Assembly: GCA_946004305.1 (NCBI GenBank) | Contig: CAMFZJ010000066.1 | Coordinates: 1-7,250 of the forward strand | Reading direction: 5' to 3' | Length of the DNA stretch: 7,250 nucleotides | From: an uncultured Clostridia bacterium | Lineage (GTDB): Bacteria > Bacillota > Clostridia > Oscillospirales > Acutalibacteraceae | Part shown: positions 1 to 6,367 of the stretch, piece by piece | Layout of the letters: the number at the start of each line of letters is the position of its first letter | Position numbering within the stretch: the stretch's first letter is position 1 | The notes under the pieces: generated by a model | What the model was told of the DNA's origin: nothing | The model's input: only the letters and a program-made list of their open reading frames with translations | Databases searched by the model: none | Position numbers and translations under genes: made by a program

Positions 1-959
1 TTGCAGGTAATGTTTATGTAAACGACAACCCTGCCTCAGGGGATGAAGCTACAGAAGACCAACTTATGGACAATATTAATTCAAATACAGTAGGCAGGGC
101 TGTAAGCTTTTCTTGGTCGGTTAATAATCCCGATACTCAGATTGTGAAAATCAATATTGAAAAGGGGCTTGATATTGTTGCAACTGCAACTGTTAAAGGT
201 GCAATTAATGACCAGTATTCCTTTAATGAATACAAGGGTAATTTAAGAGTAGCAACTACTGTTTTTGACAAAAAAGATACAAACTATATGTATGTTCTTG
301 ACAGCAATCTGGGCGAGCTTGGTACAGTTGAAAGCTTTGCAAAGGGCGAAAGCATAAGGGCTGTTAATTATGTAAACGACTATGCTTATGTGATCACCTA
401 CAGAGAAACCGACCCTCTCTTTGTAATGGATTTGTCAAATCCTAAAAAGCCGAAAATTATGGGAAGCGTAAAGATAGACGGTTTTTCAAGTATGCTTGTT
501 CCCATTGATGACAACACCTTGCTTGGAATAGGCTACCACACAAATATTAATGAAGATGTCGGGGAATTTACAGACGGCACAAAGCTGGTTCTGTTTGATG
601 TAAGCGACAAGACAAAGCCAAAGGTTCTTGATACAAAGGTGTTCAAAAACTCAAGCTCAGCGGTTCAGGGCAATCCCCGGGCATTGGTGGTAAATAAACA
701 GCGTGGAAACTACACTATTCCAATCACATATGAGAAAGAGTATAAGTATTATGACAAAGATTATAAGGAATGGTTTGAAGACTGGAAATGCAGCGGAGGT
801 CAGGTTACGTTCTCAATCAAAAACAATAAGCTTATAGTTGAAAACCGGTACAAGACAGAAAAGTTTGAATATGCAGAATACTGCCTGTTTGTTGATGACA
901 ATGTTTATATTATCGGAGATGAACCGGGACAAATCGACTGCGTAGCATACAACAACTAA
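1..959 (+). CDS. Secreted C-terminal beta-propeller domain protein (3' part only)
   Basis: The frame is open from the left edge (first whole codon at position 3) to the TAA at 957-959, giving 318 visible residues, so the true start lies outside and the ATG at 66 is internal. The visible part has repeated blade-like units. One pairs DLSNPKKPKIMGSVKIDGF with a following LLGIGYHT; a second reads LVLFDVSDKTKPKVLD, followed by a segment ending in ALVVNKQRGNYTIPI. This alternation of 'D(L/V)S(N/D)..KPK' strands with a 'GF' turn and 'LLGIG' is typical of the Beta_propel family (PF09826) of clostridial extracellular proteins, recognised here from memory of the family. Members normally begin with a signal peptide or membrane anchor, which would be outside the window. 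Function in this family is not established; a surface or matrix scaffold role is a guess. The nearest downstream gene on the same strand starts 62 bp later but has its own likely promoter. Confidence 0.82.
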   Translation, partial: AGNVYVNDNPASGDEATEDQLMDNINSNTVGRAVSFSWSVNNPDTQIVKINIEKGLDIVATATVKGAINDQYSFNEYKGNLRVATTVFDKKDTNYMYVLDSNLGELGTVESFAKGESIRAVNYVNDYAYVITYRETDPLFVMDLSNPKKPKIMGSVKIDGFSSMLVPIDDNTLLGIGYHTNINEDVGEFTDGTKLVLFDVSDKTKPKVLDTKVFKNSSSAVQGNPRALVVNKQRGNYTIPITYEKEYKYYDKDYKEWFEDWKCSGGQVTFSIKNNKLIVENRYKTEKFEYAEYCLFVDDNVYIIGDEPGQIDCVAYNN

Positions 960-962
960 ACC

Positions 963-991
963 TTGCAAAAAGACCAAATCTGTACTATAAT
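963..991 (+). promoter_or_regulatory. Probable sigma-A promoter of the DUF554 gene
   Basis: TTGCAA (963-968) and a perfect TATAAT (986-991) are separated by exactly 17 bp. Transcription would start near 997-999, giving a leader of only about 24 nt that still contains the ribosome binding site. The -10 element lies inside the left half of the inverted repeat at 970-1021, so an mRNA from this promoter lacks the left arms of that hairpin. The -35 matches consensus at four of six positions. The call is by motif only. Confidence 0.6.
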
Positions 992-1021
992 CATTTTATT
1001 GATTATAGAGGATTTGGTCTT
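970..1021 (+). promoter_or_regulatory. Long inverted repeat covering the promoter -10 and the DUF554 ribosome binding site
   Basis: Two nested perfect stems are visible. The outer one has 11 bp (970-980 AAGACCAAATC with 1011-1021 GATTTGGTCTT). The inner one has 9 bp (985-993 CTATAATCA with 1000-1008 TGATTATAG) around a 6-nt loop. A 4-by-2 internal loop separates them. The right arms contain the ribosome binding site AGAGGA (1007-1012), and the repeat ends on the base before the ATG at 1022. In RNA read through from the beta-propeller gene this would hide the ribosome binding site. It could also act as an attenuator or terminator for that upstream gene, although no run of Ts follows it, so a classical terminator is unlikely. 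As DNA it could be an operator over the -10. Confidence 0.6.
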
Positions 1022-1747
1022 ATGTTATTAGGATTGCTGGGTACAGGAGTTAATGTTCTCACCGTATTATTAGGCAGTACAATCGGTATTCTTGTGAATA
1101 AGGGTATCCCCAAAAGATTAACCGACACTCTTTTCAAAGCCTTGGGACTTGTTACTGTGTTTATCGGTGTAAGCGGATGTTTAACCGGAAGCAGTGTTAT
1201 GCTGGTGGTTGTAGCTATGATTTTAGGCACACTCATCGGTGAGCTTGTTGACCTTGATAAGCAGATTAACCGCCTTGGCAAAAAGCTTGAGAGCAAGTTT
1301 GACAAAGGCAATTCAAATTCAAGAATGGCAGAAGGATTTGTATCAGCGTCTATTCTTTTTTGCGTTGGCTCTATGACGATTGTAGGCTGTTTGCAGGCAG
1401 GACTTAAGGGAGATAATTCGGTGCTTTTTACAAAGTCTGCCCTTGATTTATGCTCATCTATGATTTTTGCAAGCACAATGGGAATCGGCGTAATGTTTTC
1501 CGCAGCTTTTGTCCTTGTTTATCAGGGGCTTCTTACAGTTCTTGCCGTTTGGATAAGTCCCTTTTTAAGCACAGCTGTAATAGACAGTATGAGCTGCGTT
1601 GGATATATTGTAATTATAGCCTTGGGACTTACTATGCTGGGGGCAATCAAGCTAAAGGTTACCAACCTTGTTCCTGCAATGTTTTTGCCTGTTGTACTTT
1701 GTCCTTTAGGAGATTGGATAGTAAGGGTACTTCCGTTTTTAGCATAA
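1022..1747 (+). CDS. DUF554 family integral membrane protein (YqgA/YdfK-like)
   Basis: The protein has 241 residues, close to the usual 225-250 for PF04474, and is almost entirely hydrophobic, with about six to seven membrane segments. Family hallmarks are visible. There is an N-terminal GTGVNVLTVLLGSTIG (residues 7-22) and a first domain ending in LGTLIGELVDLD (68-79). A short charged loop follows at about 83-103. Then comes the strongly conserved ASILFCVGSMTIVG (109-122), KSALDLCSS and the TMGIGVMFSA...VYQG stretch (152-169). The start at ATG 1022 is supported by AGAGGA nine bases upstream. The family's role is unknown; it is often described as a possible transporter. The gene is monocistronic: it has its own promoter before it and a hairpin after it, and the next gene is convergent. 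No enzymatic motif is seen. Confidence 0.92.
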   Translation: MLLGLLGTGVNVLTVLLGSTIGILVNKGIPKRLTDTLFKALGLVTVFIGVSGCLTGSSVMLVVVAMILGTLIGELVDLDKQINRLGKKLESKFDKGNSNSRMAEGFVSASILFCVGSMTIVGCLQAGLKGDNSVLFTKSALDLCSSMIFASTMGIGVMFSAAFVLVYQGLLTVLAVWISPFLSTAVIDSMSCVGYIVIIALGLTMLGAIKLKVTNLVPAMFLPVVLCPLGDWIVRVLPFLA

Positions 1748-1770
1748 AATAATTATTTATAAACTATAAA

Positions 1771-1807
1771 ATCAGCCAAAGGATTAATTCCTTTGGCTGA
1801 TAATTTT
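1771..1807. terminator. Intrinsic terminator between convergent genes
   Basis: A perfect 13-bp stem (1771-1783 ATCAGCCAAAGGA with 1789-1801 TCCTTTGGCTGAT) encloses a 5-nt loop. It is followed on the + strand by AATTTTAT and on the - strand by TTTATAGTTTATAAAT. It lies 24 bp after the DUF554 stop and 65 bp after the end of the leftward glycosyltransferase gene, so it probably serves both. The T-run is short on the + side. Confidence 0.8.
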
Positions 1808-1814
1808 ATAACTA

Positions 1815-1852
1815 AGCAGAAATCTGATTAGGTGAGTTTATCAGAATTTGCT
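1815..1852 (-). other. Imperfect hairpin just past the glycosyltransferase stop
   Basis: AGCA (1815-1818) pairs with TGCT (1849-1852), and TCTGAT (1823-1828) pairs with ATCAGA (1840-1845), with one bulged base and one A-A mismatch between them and an 11-nt loop. It starts 13 bp beyond the stop codon of the leftward gene. It may help stop or stabilise that transcript before the stronger hairpin at 1771-1801. It has no obvious T-run of its own, and a structure this weak could arise by chance. Confidence 0.25.
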
Positions 1853-1865
1853 CTGAGCTAAACCT

Positions 1866-3443
1866 TTATTTTGCCGGGGCAAATCTATTTTTGAAACTTT
1901 CTGTGAGTTTTTTCAACAGATGCAAGAAATAATCAATTCCATCAACTGACAAAAGGATAAACACAGGGGTAAAGTTATAGAGATAACGGGAGCGTGTTTC
2001 CCATATTATCAGGAATATAAAGATTGCAAACACAAGCCCTTTTAGTAATGTTGTAAAGGTAGGCTTTGGATTTTTAATGCCTTTGATTATTGACACCAGC
2101 ATAAAGAATAATAGCATTAATTGAAAAGCGTTGCTGTATACTGAAAATTGAAAATGGTATTTACCTTTATCAAGCACAATGGAATGGAGAAAGTTTTCCT
2201 TAATAGGTTTTTCAATATGGTGAGAAATAAAATAGGTGCCGTCATTCCAAGTACATACAACCTTTTCTACTGTATGATTGTATAGATTGCTTATGCCCAT
2301 TTGTTCAATTCGGTTTTTAATTTCCTTGATATTTGCCTGAGTTTTAGTTTCAATATCAGGGAAGCTTGCTGTATAGTTGCTATCGCTTACATTATACCAT
2401 CCTTTACCTTTTAAGCCCATCATTACCCAATGAGTGTAGGGATACCGGCTTTCGTTAACCTGCTCCTTAGTTGCAAGGTGCAGACTGTTAAAGGCTGTAT
2501 TGTAAAGTGCCCCGATTCCTGCAAATCCGATTATCAAAGCAAGTGAAAGACTTGCAAATCGTTTAATATTTAATTTAAGCAAGCCGTATATTATAGCTCC
2601 TATAATTACGAAAATAACAGTAGCCTTCATTTTGAAGCCTAAAAATACAATTACTCCGCAGATTACTGCAAATACATAGGGCTTAATTTTTTTGTCACTT
2701 TTTAATGCAAGGAGGAAAAAGTATATTCCCCCTGTTACAAAAGGTAAGGAGAGAGAGTCTGTGTAGCAATAGGCTGTGTAGGTATAAAAGGGCGGAAATA
2801 AAGCACACATACCCAATGTAAAAAATGCTTTTTTGTTGCCAAAAAGCTTTTGAGCTATTAAAGCAGTAAAAAGAATACCGCAGTTTATTGCAATACAGTT
2901 TACCACTACAGGCAAAAATTTGGGAATATATCCGAAAATCAGATAGCCCAGCCTGCATACAAAACCCAAAAGTATAGTAATCGGTAAATTATTTGGGTAT
3001 CTTATTAAGTACACAGAGCCATTTTCGTAGTCAGATTGAATTAAATCGAAATTACCTGTTTGTGCAAAGTCATGTGCATATCTATTAAGATAATTAATGT
3101 CAGTAACAGGGTAAGTTCTGAGCAGATAGCCTACAAAAAGCTGAATTAAGAAAATTACAAAAACACCTGCTATAATTATCATTGTAGCCTGTTTGTCTGA
3201 TAAAGGGGTAGATTTTTTTATGTGAGATGGCTTTGACGTATAGGTTGTATAGTCGTATATCAATGTGGCAACGGCTATTAACGGCAAAAAGAAAAGTATA
3301 ATATAAATCCCCGGGTTGTTTACATCCCGGCTTTCATTTTGTACAAAGCTATTTATTACATAATAAAAGGTTGTCCCAAAACATATGAAAAAGACTATGT
3401 GAAACACACGGTTCAAAACTTGTGATATTTTGTTTTCTTTCAT
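1866..3443 (-). CDS. Polytopic GT-C-type membrane glycosyltransferase (family 39-like)
   Basis: From ATG at 3443 the protein has 525 residues, with roughly ten or more hydrophobic segments (for example about 12-32, 44-63, 86-108, 153-172, 206-222, 255-290, 297-314, 438-455 and 467-481). Between segments 3 and 4 lies a polar loop with an acidic start (TDINYLNRYAHDF, 114-126) and RYPNNLP (148-154). The C-terminal part has ETRSRYLYNFTPVF (482-495). An acidic first external loop, a YTDS site (D229) and a late E-x-R-x-RY-P motif resemble GT-C enzymes that use polyprenyl-phosphate sugars to modify surface glycans or proteins. Substrate and acceptor cannot be told. The start was chosen because GAGGG lies 5 bases upstream; the same frame can be extended 17 codons to a TTG at 3494, but nothing like a ribosome binding site supports that. 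No partner glycan genes lie beside it. A YfhO-type or other DUF membrane protein is the main alternative. Confidence 0.72.
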   Translation of the reverse strand: MKENKISQVLNRVFHIVFFICFGTTFYYVINSFVQNESRDVNNPGIYIILFFLPLIAVATLIYDYTTYTSKPSHIKKSTPLSDKQATMIIIAGVFVIFLIQLFVGYLLRTYPVTDINYLNRYAHDFAQTGNFDLIQSDYENGSVYLIRYPNNLPITILLGFVCRLGYLIFGYIPKFLPVVVNCIAINCGILFTALIAQKLFGNKKAFFTLGMCALFPPFYTYTAYCYTDSLSLPFVTGGIYFFLLALKSDKKIKPYVFAVICGVIVFLGFKMKATVIFVIIGAIIYGLLKLNIKRFASLSLALIIGFAGIGALYNTAFNSLHLATKEQVNESRYPYTHWVMMGLKGKGWYNVSDSNYTASFPDIETKTQANIKEIKNRIEQMGISNLYNHTVEKVVCTWNDGTYFISHHIEKPIKENFLHSIVLDKGKYHFQFSVYSNAFQLMLLFFMLVSIIKGIKNPKPTFTTLLKGLVFAIFIFLIIWETRSRYLYNFTPVFILLSVDGIDYFLHLLKKLTESFKNRFAPAK

Positions 3444-3491
3444 AATTACCCTCATTAAATAAAAACTTTCCGTTATTTGTATAAAATTTCT

Positions 3492-3564
3492 CAAACTCTT
3501 TAAGTAATAAAAACCTGTACTATATTACCATATTAACATTGAAAAATAAAGAGTTTGTTACAGG
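3492..3564. repeat. Interleaved inverted repeats in the divergent intergenic region
   Basis: CAAACTCTTTA (3492-3502) has a perfect 11-bp inverted copy, TAAAGAGTTTG (3547-3557), 44 bases away. A second pair, CCTGTA (3514-3519) and TACAGG (3559-3564), interleaves with it, so the two stems could only coexist as a pseudoknot or act as alternatives. The region lies upstream of the leftward glycosyltransferase start (3443) and of the rightward nth promoter. It may hold the glycosyltransferase promoter or an operator; no convincing -35/-10 pair was found on the minus strand. The second pair is short enough to be chance. Confidence 0.35.
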
Positions 3565-3646
3565 AAGTAGCTATTTTGTTATAGTTGGTATGTTTTTTTC
3601 GTAAATTCTATAAATTTTTGGTGATAAAAAAGTTTTTGGGTTTTAC

Positions 3647-3674
3647 TTGAAAAGGGACAGATATATGATAAAAT
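3647..3674 (+). promoter_or_regulatory. Probable sigma-A promoter of the nth-kinase-deoxyribosyltransferase cluster
   Basis: TTGAAA (3647-3652) is followed after 16 bp by TAAAAT (3669-3674). TGA directly before it gives an extended -10 (TGATAAAAT). Both hexamers match the consensus at five of six positions. The predicted start, near 3681, would fall on the first base of the GGAGGTG ribosome binding site (3681-3687), leaving a leader of only about 12 nt. A start a few bases earlier or a second upstream promoter is possible. Confidence 0.55.
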
Positions 3675-3692
3675 GTAGTTGGAGGTGTAATT

Positions 3693-4319
3693 ATGACAAA
3701 AAAACAGATTGCACTAATGGCCGTTGAAGCCTTAAAAAAAGAATATCCCGAGGCTGTTTGCTCTCTTACATATGAGGATCCCCTACAGCTTCTTATTGCT
3801 ACAAGACTGGCGGCTCAATGTACTGACGCAAGGGTTAACATTGTAACCCCTGCCTTGTTTGAGAGATTTCCCACAGTTGATGATTTTGCAAATGCAACCT
3901 ACGAGGAGGTTGCAGAATATATCAAAAGCTGTGGACTTTATAAAACCAAAAGCAGGGACATTGTTGAGATGGCAAAGGCACTTAACGAAAACTTCGGCGG
4001 AAAGGTGCCTGATAATATTGACGACCTTATTTCTCTGCCGGGTATAGGCAGAAAAACCGCCAACCTTGTTGTTGGGGATATTTACGGTAAGCCTGCGGTA
4101 GTAGTTGATACCCATTGTATCCGCATTACAAAAAGATTAGGACTTCATACACTTAAAGACCAGAAGAAAATTGAGTTTGAGCTTAGAAAGCTGTTGCCCC
4201 CGGAGGAAAGCAACGATTTTTGCCACAGATTGGTTCTTCACGGGAGAGCAGTATGTGACGCAAGAAAGCCGAAGTGCGAAGAATGTTGTATGAAAGACTT
4301 TTGCAGAAAGAAAATATAG
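3693..4319 (+). CDS. nth: Endonuclease III (DNA glycosylase/AP lyase)
   Basis: A 208-residue bifunctional base-excision repair enzyme that removes oxidised pyrimidines from DNA and cuts at the resulting abasic site. The length is close to that of the E. coli protein. Seen in order: AAQCTDARVN (40-49), the family's AQ.TD substrate-pocket stretch; the helix-hairpin-helix LPGIGRKTAN (115-124), with catalytic Lys121; VDTHCIRI (138-145), with the catalytic Asp139; and a C-terminal iron-sulphur cluster loop with Cys188, 195, 198 and 204 in the exact C-x6-C-x2-C-x5-C spacing of Nth. All key residues are present, so the enzyme should be active. GGAGGTG lies 5 bases before the ATG. It is the first gene of a rightward cluster, with 37 bp to the PfkB kinase, and has a good promoter in front. 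MutY is excluded because the protein is short and lacks a C-terminal extension. Confidence 0.97.
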   Translation: MTKKQIALMAVEALKKEYPEAVCSLTYEDPLQLLIATRLAAQCTDARVNIVTPALFERFPTVDDFANATYEEVAEYIKSCGLYKTKSRDIVEMAKALNENFGGKVPDNIDDLISLPGIGRKTANLVVGDIYGKPAVVVDTHCIRITKRLGLHTLKDQKKIEFELRKLLPPEESNDFCHRLVLHGRAVCDARKPKCEECCMKDFCRKKI

Positions 4320-4356
4320 CAACTTAAATTTAGAAAAAACAGAAGGAGGTAGCATT

Positions 4357-5265
4357 ATGAGCAAAGTGTTTGTGTCAGGTCTTGTTAATATTGAAACAAC
4401 TGTTAGGGTAAGGCAGTTCCCAATAGAATATTACCCTATTGACTATCCCTTTTTCGGAGTTAATTCTGCTGTATCAGGGGTAGGCTATAACCTTGCAAAG
4501 GCTTTTAAAACCCTTGGAGATTATGTTTCTCTTGCTTCAATGACAGGAAAAGACTTTGAAGGGGAAAAAATACTAAATGAACTTTCAATAATTGGGGTAG
4601 ATACAAAATATGTAAAAGAAAATCTTAAGGCTACTCCCACCTCTGCAGTGCTTTATGATGAAAAGGGAAAACGTCAGATTTACTGTGATTTAAAGGATAT
4701 TCAGGATACTTCCTACGGCTTTGCACAGGAGTTTGTTGAAAGCGATATTGTTGTAGCCTGCAATATTAACTTTAACCGAGATTTGCTTAAAAAGGCTAAA
4801 GAGCAGGGGAAGATTATAGCCACAGATGTTCACGTTCTGTCAGATATATATGATGAATACAACAAGGCTTTTCTTGAAACAGCAGATATAGTTTTCCTTA
4901 GCGATGAGGGAATTAAGGGGGATTACAAGGATTTTCTCAAGGCTATTTATAATGCATATCACAACAAAATTATTGTCCTTGGTATGGGAAGCAAGGGCGC
5001 AATGATGTTAATCGGCAACACTCTTTATGAGCTTTCGGCAGTAAAAGTTGATAATGTGGTTAATACCATAGGAGCCGGCGACAGCCTTTTCAGCGGATTT
5101 ATCCACTACTATGCAAAGGGCTGTGAACCTTTGGAATGTCTTAGAAAAGCAGAAATTTTTGCTTCGGAAAAAATCAAGTCAAACGGCGGTGCCAAGGGTT
5201 TTGTAGAGGAAAGTGTTGTTGATAAGCTTTTTGAAACAACAGTTATAGATATTAAATATTATTAA
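4357..5265 (+). CDS. PfkB-family carbohydrate/nucleoside kinase
   Basis: A 302-residue protein of normal ribokinase-family length, expected to transfer phosphate from ATP to a sugar or nucleoside hydroxyl in the cytoplasm. The C-terminal signature NTIGAGDSLFSGFI (236-249) fits the PfkB second signature, with catalytic base Asp242 and the GAGD anion hole. The N-terminal half has the sugar-side motif SAVSGVGYNLAKAFKTLG (37-54). A lid-like stretch follows with SAVLYDEKGKRQ (96-107). The usual early Asp of ribokinases ('G...D') is replaced by Asn in GLVNIETT (8-15), so the substrate may differ from ribose. A strong AAGGAGGT (4343-4350) sits 6 bases before the ATG. The gene is 37 bp after nth and 17 bp before a deoxyribosyltransferase-family gene, which favours a nucleoside or deoxyribose substrate. 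That is an inference from context; sequence alone does not fix the substrate. Confidence 0.88.
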   Translation: MSKVFVSGLVNIETTVRVRQFPIEYYPIDYPFFGVNSAVSGVGYNLAKAFKTLGDYVSLASMTGKDFEGEKILNELSIIGVDTKYVKENLKATPTSAVLYDEKGKRQIYCDLKDIQDTSYGFAQEFVESDIVVACNINFNRDLLKKAKEQGKIIATDVHVLSDIYDEYNKAFLETADIVFLSDEGIKGDYKDFLKAIYNAYHNKIIVLGMGSKGAMMLIGNTLYELSAVKVDNVVNTIGAGDSLFSGFIHYYAKGCEPLECLRKAEIFASEKIKSNGGAKGFVEESVVDKLFETTVIDIKYY

Positions 5266-5282
5266 AGCTGAAAGGAAAAATA

Positions 5283-5705
5283 ATGAAAATATATCTTGCA
5301 AGTCCTTTTTTTAATGATGAGGAGCTAAAGAACGTAAAGACTGCCGAGGATATTTTAATGTCCAGAGGATTTGAGGTTTTCAGTCCTCGATTGAATGAAG
5401 TGAGAACTGATGAGAACACTCAGCAAGGCCTGTGGTCAAAGGAAACCTTTATGAACGACAAAAGGTTTATTGACTGGGCTGATGTGGTGGTAATGCTTTA
5501 CTACGGTGGCTACAGCGACAGCGGTACTGCTTGGGAGTGCGGATATGCCTACGGCACAAATACTCCTGTTGTGGTTGTGCATTTGGGAGATAACTCAAAC
5601 CTGATGGTTCACGAGGGTTGCCACACTAACATTACCTTAGATGAACTAAAGGACTATGATTTTGTTATGATGCCTGCAAAGGACTATAAAGGAAAAATGT
5701 TTTGA
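5283..5705 (+). CDS. Nucleoside 2-deoxyribosyltransferase family protein
   Basis: A 140-residue single-domain protein, slightly shorter than the typical 150-165 of the family (PF05014). Members exchange or hydrolyse the base on 2'-deoxynucleosides or, in DNPH1/Rcl-like enzymes, on 5'-monophosphates. It starts with IYLASPFF (3-10), the nucleotide-pocket beta strand. NDKRFIDWADVVVMLYYGG (58-76) follows, then DSGTAWECGYAYGTNTPVV (79-97). Glu85 is the expected nucleophile. Asp59 and Asp79 lie at the spacing of the supporting aspartates in Lactobacillus NDT, as I recall that enzyme. The late SNLMVHEGCHTNIT (105-118) matches the family's substrate-closing 'NLM' stretch. AAAGGA sits 6 bases before the ATG, and the kinase stop is only 17 bp upstream, so the two are probably translated from one mRNA. 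Transferase versus hydrolase activity cannot be decided by eye. Confidence 0.87.
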   Translation: MKIYLASPFFNDEELKNVKTAEDILMSRGFEVFSPRLNEVRTDENTQQGLWSKETFMNDKRFIDWADVVVMLYYGGYSDSGTAWECGYAYGTNTPVVVVHLGDNSNLMVHEGCHTNITLDELKDYDFVMMPAKDYKGKMF

Positions 5706-5759
5706 TAAAATCTGAATATATTTGTTTTTATTTGGAATACTTTATGTAGTGATAACCTC

Positions 5760-5780
5760 TTACCAAAATAGTATTGGTAA
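5760..5780. promoter_or_regulatory. 21-bp dyad upstream of rubrerythrin, possible operator
   Basis: TTACCAA (5760-5766) and TTGGTAA (5774-5780) are perfect inverted 7-mers around a 7-base centre. They end 26 bases before the rubrerythrin ATG, within the 101-bp gap after the deoxyribosyltransferase gene. The spacing suits a dimeric repressor site, for instance one responding to peroxide or redox state, but it does not match the PerR consensus I know. No T-run follows, so it is unlikely to be a terminator. No clear -35/-10 pair was found in the gap. Confidence 0.35.
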
Positions 5781-5806
5781 AAAATACGAAAAAAGGTGAA
5801 ACTACA

Positions 5807-6343
5807 ATGGAATTAAAAGGTTCAAAGACTGAAAAAAACTTAGAGGCGGCTTTTGCCGGAGAGTCAATGGCTCGTAACAAATACGCATATTTTGCTTCAA
5901 AGGCTAAGGAGGACGGCTATGTCCAAATCGGCAAGCTTTTTGAAGAAACAGCCAACCAGGAGGAAGCCCACGCAAAAATATGGTTTAAGCTTCTCAGCGG
6001 AGGCATAGGAGCTACTGAGAATAATTTAACGGTAGCTGCCGAAGGCGAAAACTACGAGTGGGTTGATATGTACCCAACTTTTGCTAAGGAAGCCAGAGAA
6101 GAAGGCTTTGACAATATTGCAAGGCTCTTCGAGAAGGTTGCCGATATTGAGAAATTTCACGAAAACAGATTTAAAAAGCTCCTTGAAAATGTTTCGGGAG
6201 GGCTTGTGTTCAGCAAAGATAAGGACGCTATTTGGCAATGCAGTAACTGCGGTCACATTTGTATTGGCAAGGAAGCCCCAAAGGTGTGTCCTGTATGTTC
6301 ATACCCGCAGGCATACTTTCAAATAAGAGCAGATAATTATTAA
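5807..6343 (+). CDS. rbr: Rubrerythrin (peroxide-reducing diiron/rubredoxin protein)
   Basis: A 178-residue cytoplasmic protein that reduces hydrogen peroxide using electrons passed through a rubredoxin-type iron, part of oxygen and peroxide defence in anaerobes. Seen in order: the N-terminal ferritin-like four-helix domain with Glu19 (AGES), E52-x-x-H55 in EEAHA, a second helix pair with Glu95 and Glu98 (KEAREEGF), and E115-x-x-H118; then a C-terminal rubredoxin domain with Cys145/148 and Cys161/164 (C-x2-C-x12-C-x2-C). All metal ligands of both sites are present. The ATG at 5807 was chosen because AAGGTG (5793-5798) lies 8 bases before it and family members start with this 'MELKGSKTEKNL' form; an in-frame TTG at 5774 would lie inside the upstream dyad and has no ribosome binding site. 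A strong terminator follows, so it is probably monocistronic or the last gene of the cluster. Confidence 0.96.
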   Translation: MELKGSKTEKNLEAAFAGESMARNKYAYFASKAKEDGYVQIGKLFEETANQEEAHAKIWFKLLSGGIGATENNLTVAAEGENYEWVDMYPTFAKEAREEGFDNIARLFEKVADIEKFHENRFKKLLENVSGGLVFSKDKDAIWQCSNCGHICIGKEAPKVCPVCSYPQAYFQIRADNY

Positions 6344-6367
6344 TACAATAGCAGAACAAAATAAAAG

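Noticed and set aside
970..1021. Inverted repeat as a classical terminator of the beta-propeller gene
   Set aside because: The right arm is followed by ATGTTATTA, not a T-run, and the structure overlaps the promoter and ribosome binding site of the next gene.
1003..1476. Open frame of 157 codons antisense to the DUF554 gene
   Set aside because: It is the complement of a clearly coding gene, its composition is that of a shadow frame, and it has no ribosome binding site or family motif.
3444..3494. 17-codon N-terminal extension of the glycosyltransferase from a TTG
   Set aside because: There is no ribosome binding site before the TTG or before the intermediate ATG at 3455, whereas GAGGG precedes the ATG at 3443.
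3783..4115. Antisense frame of 110 codons within nth
   Set aside because: It mirrors conserved nth codons and has no initiation signals or recognisable motif.
5774..5806. 11-codon N-terminal extension of rubrerythrin from a TTG
   Set aside because: The TTG is inside the dyad without a ribosome binding site; AAGGTG and family conservation point to the ATG at 5807.
6026..6326. Open frames on both strands inside rubrerythrin
   Set aside because: Rubrerythrin covers the stretch with all metal ligands intact; the other frames encode no recognisable protein.
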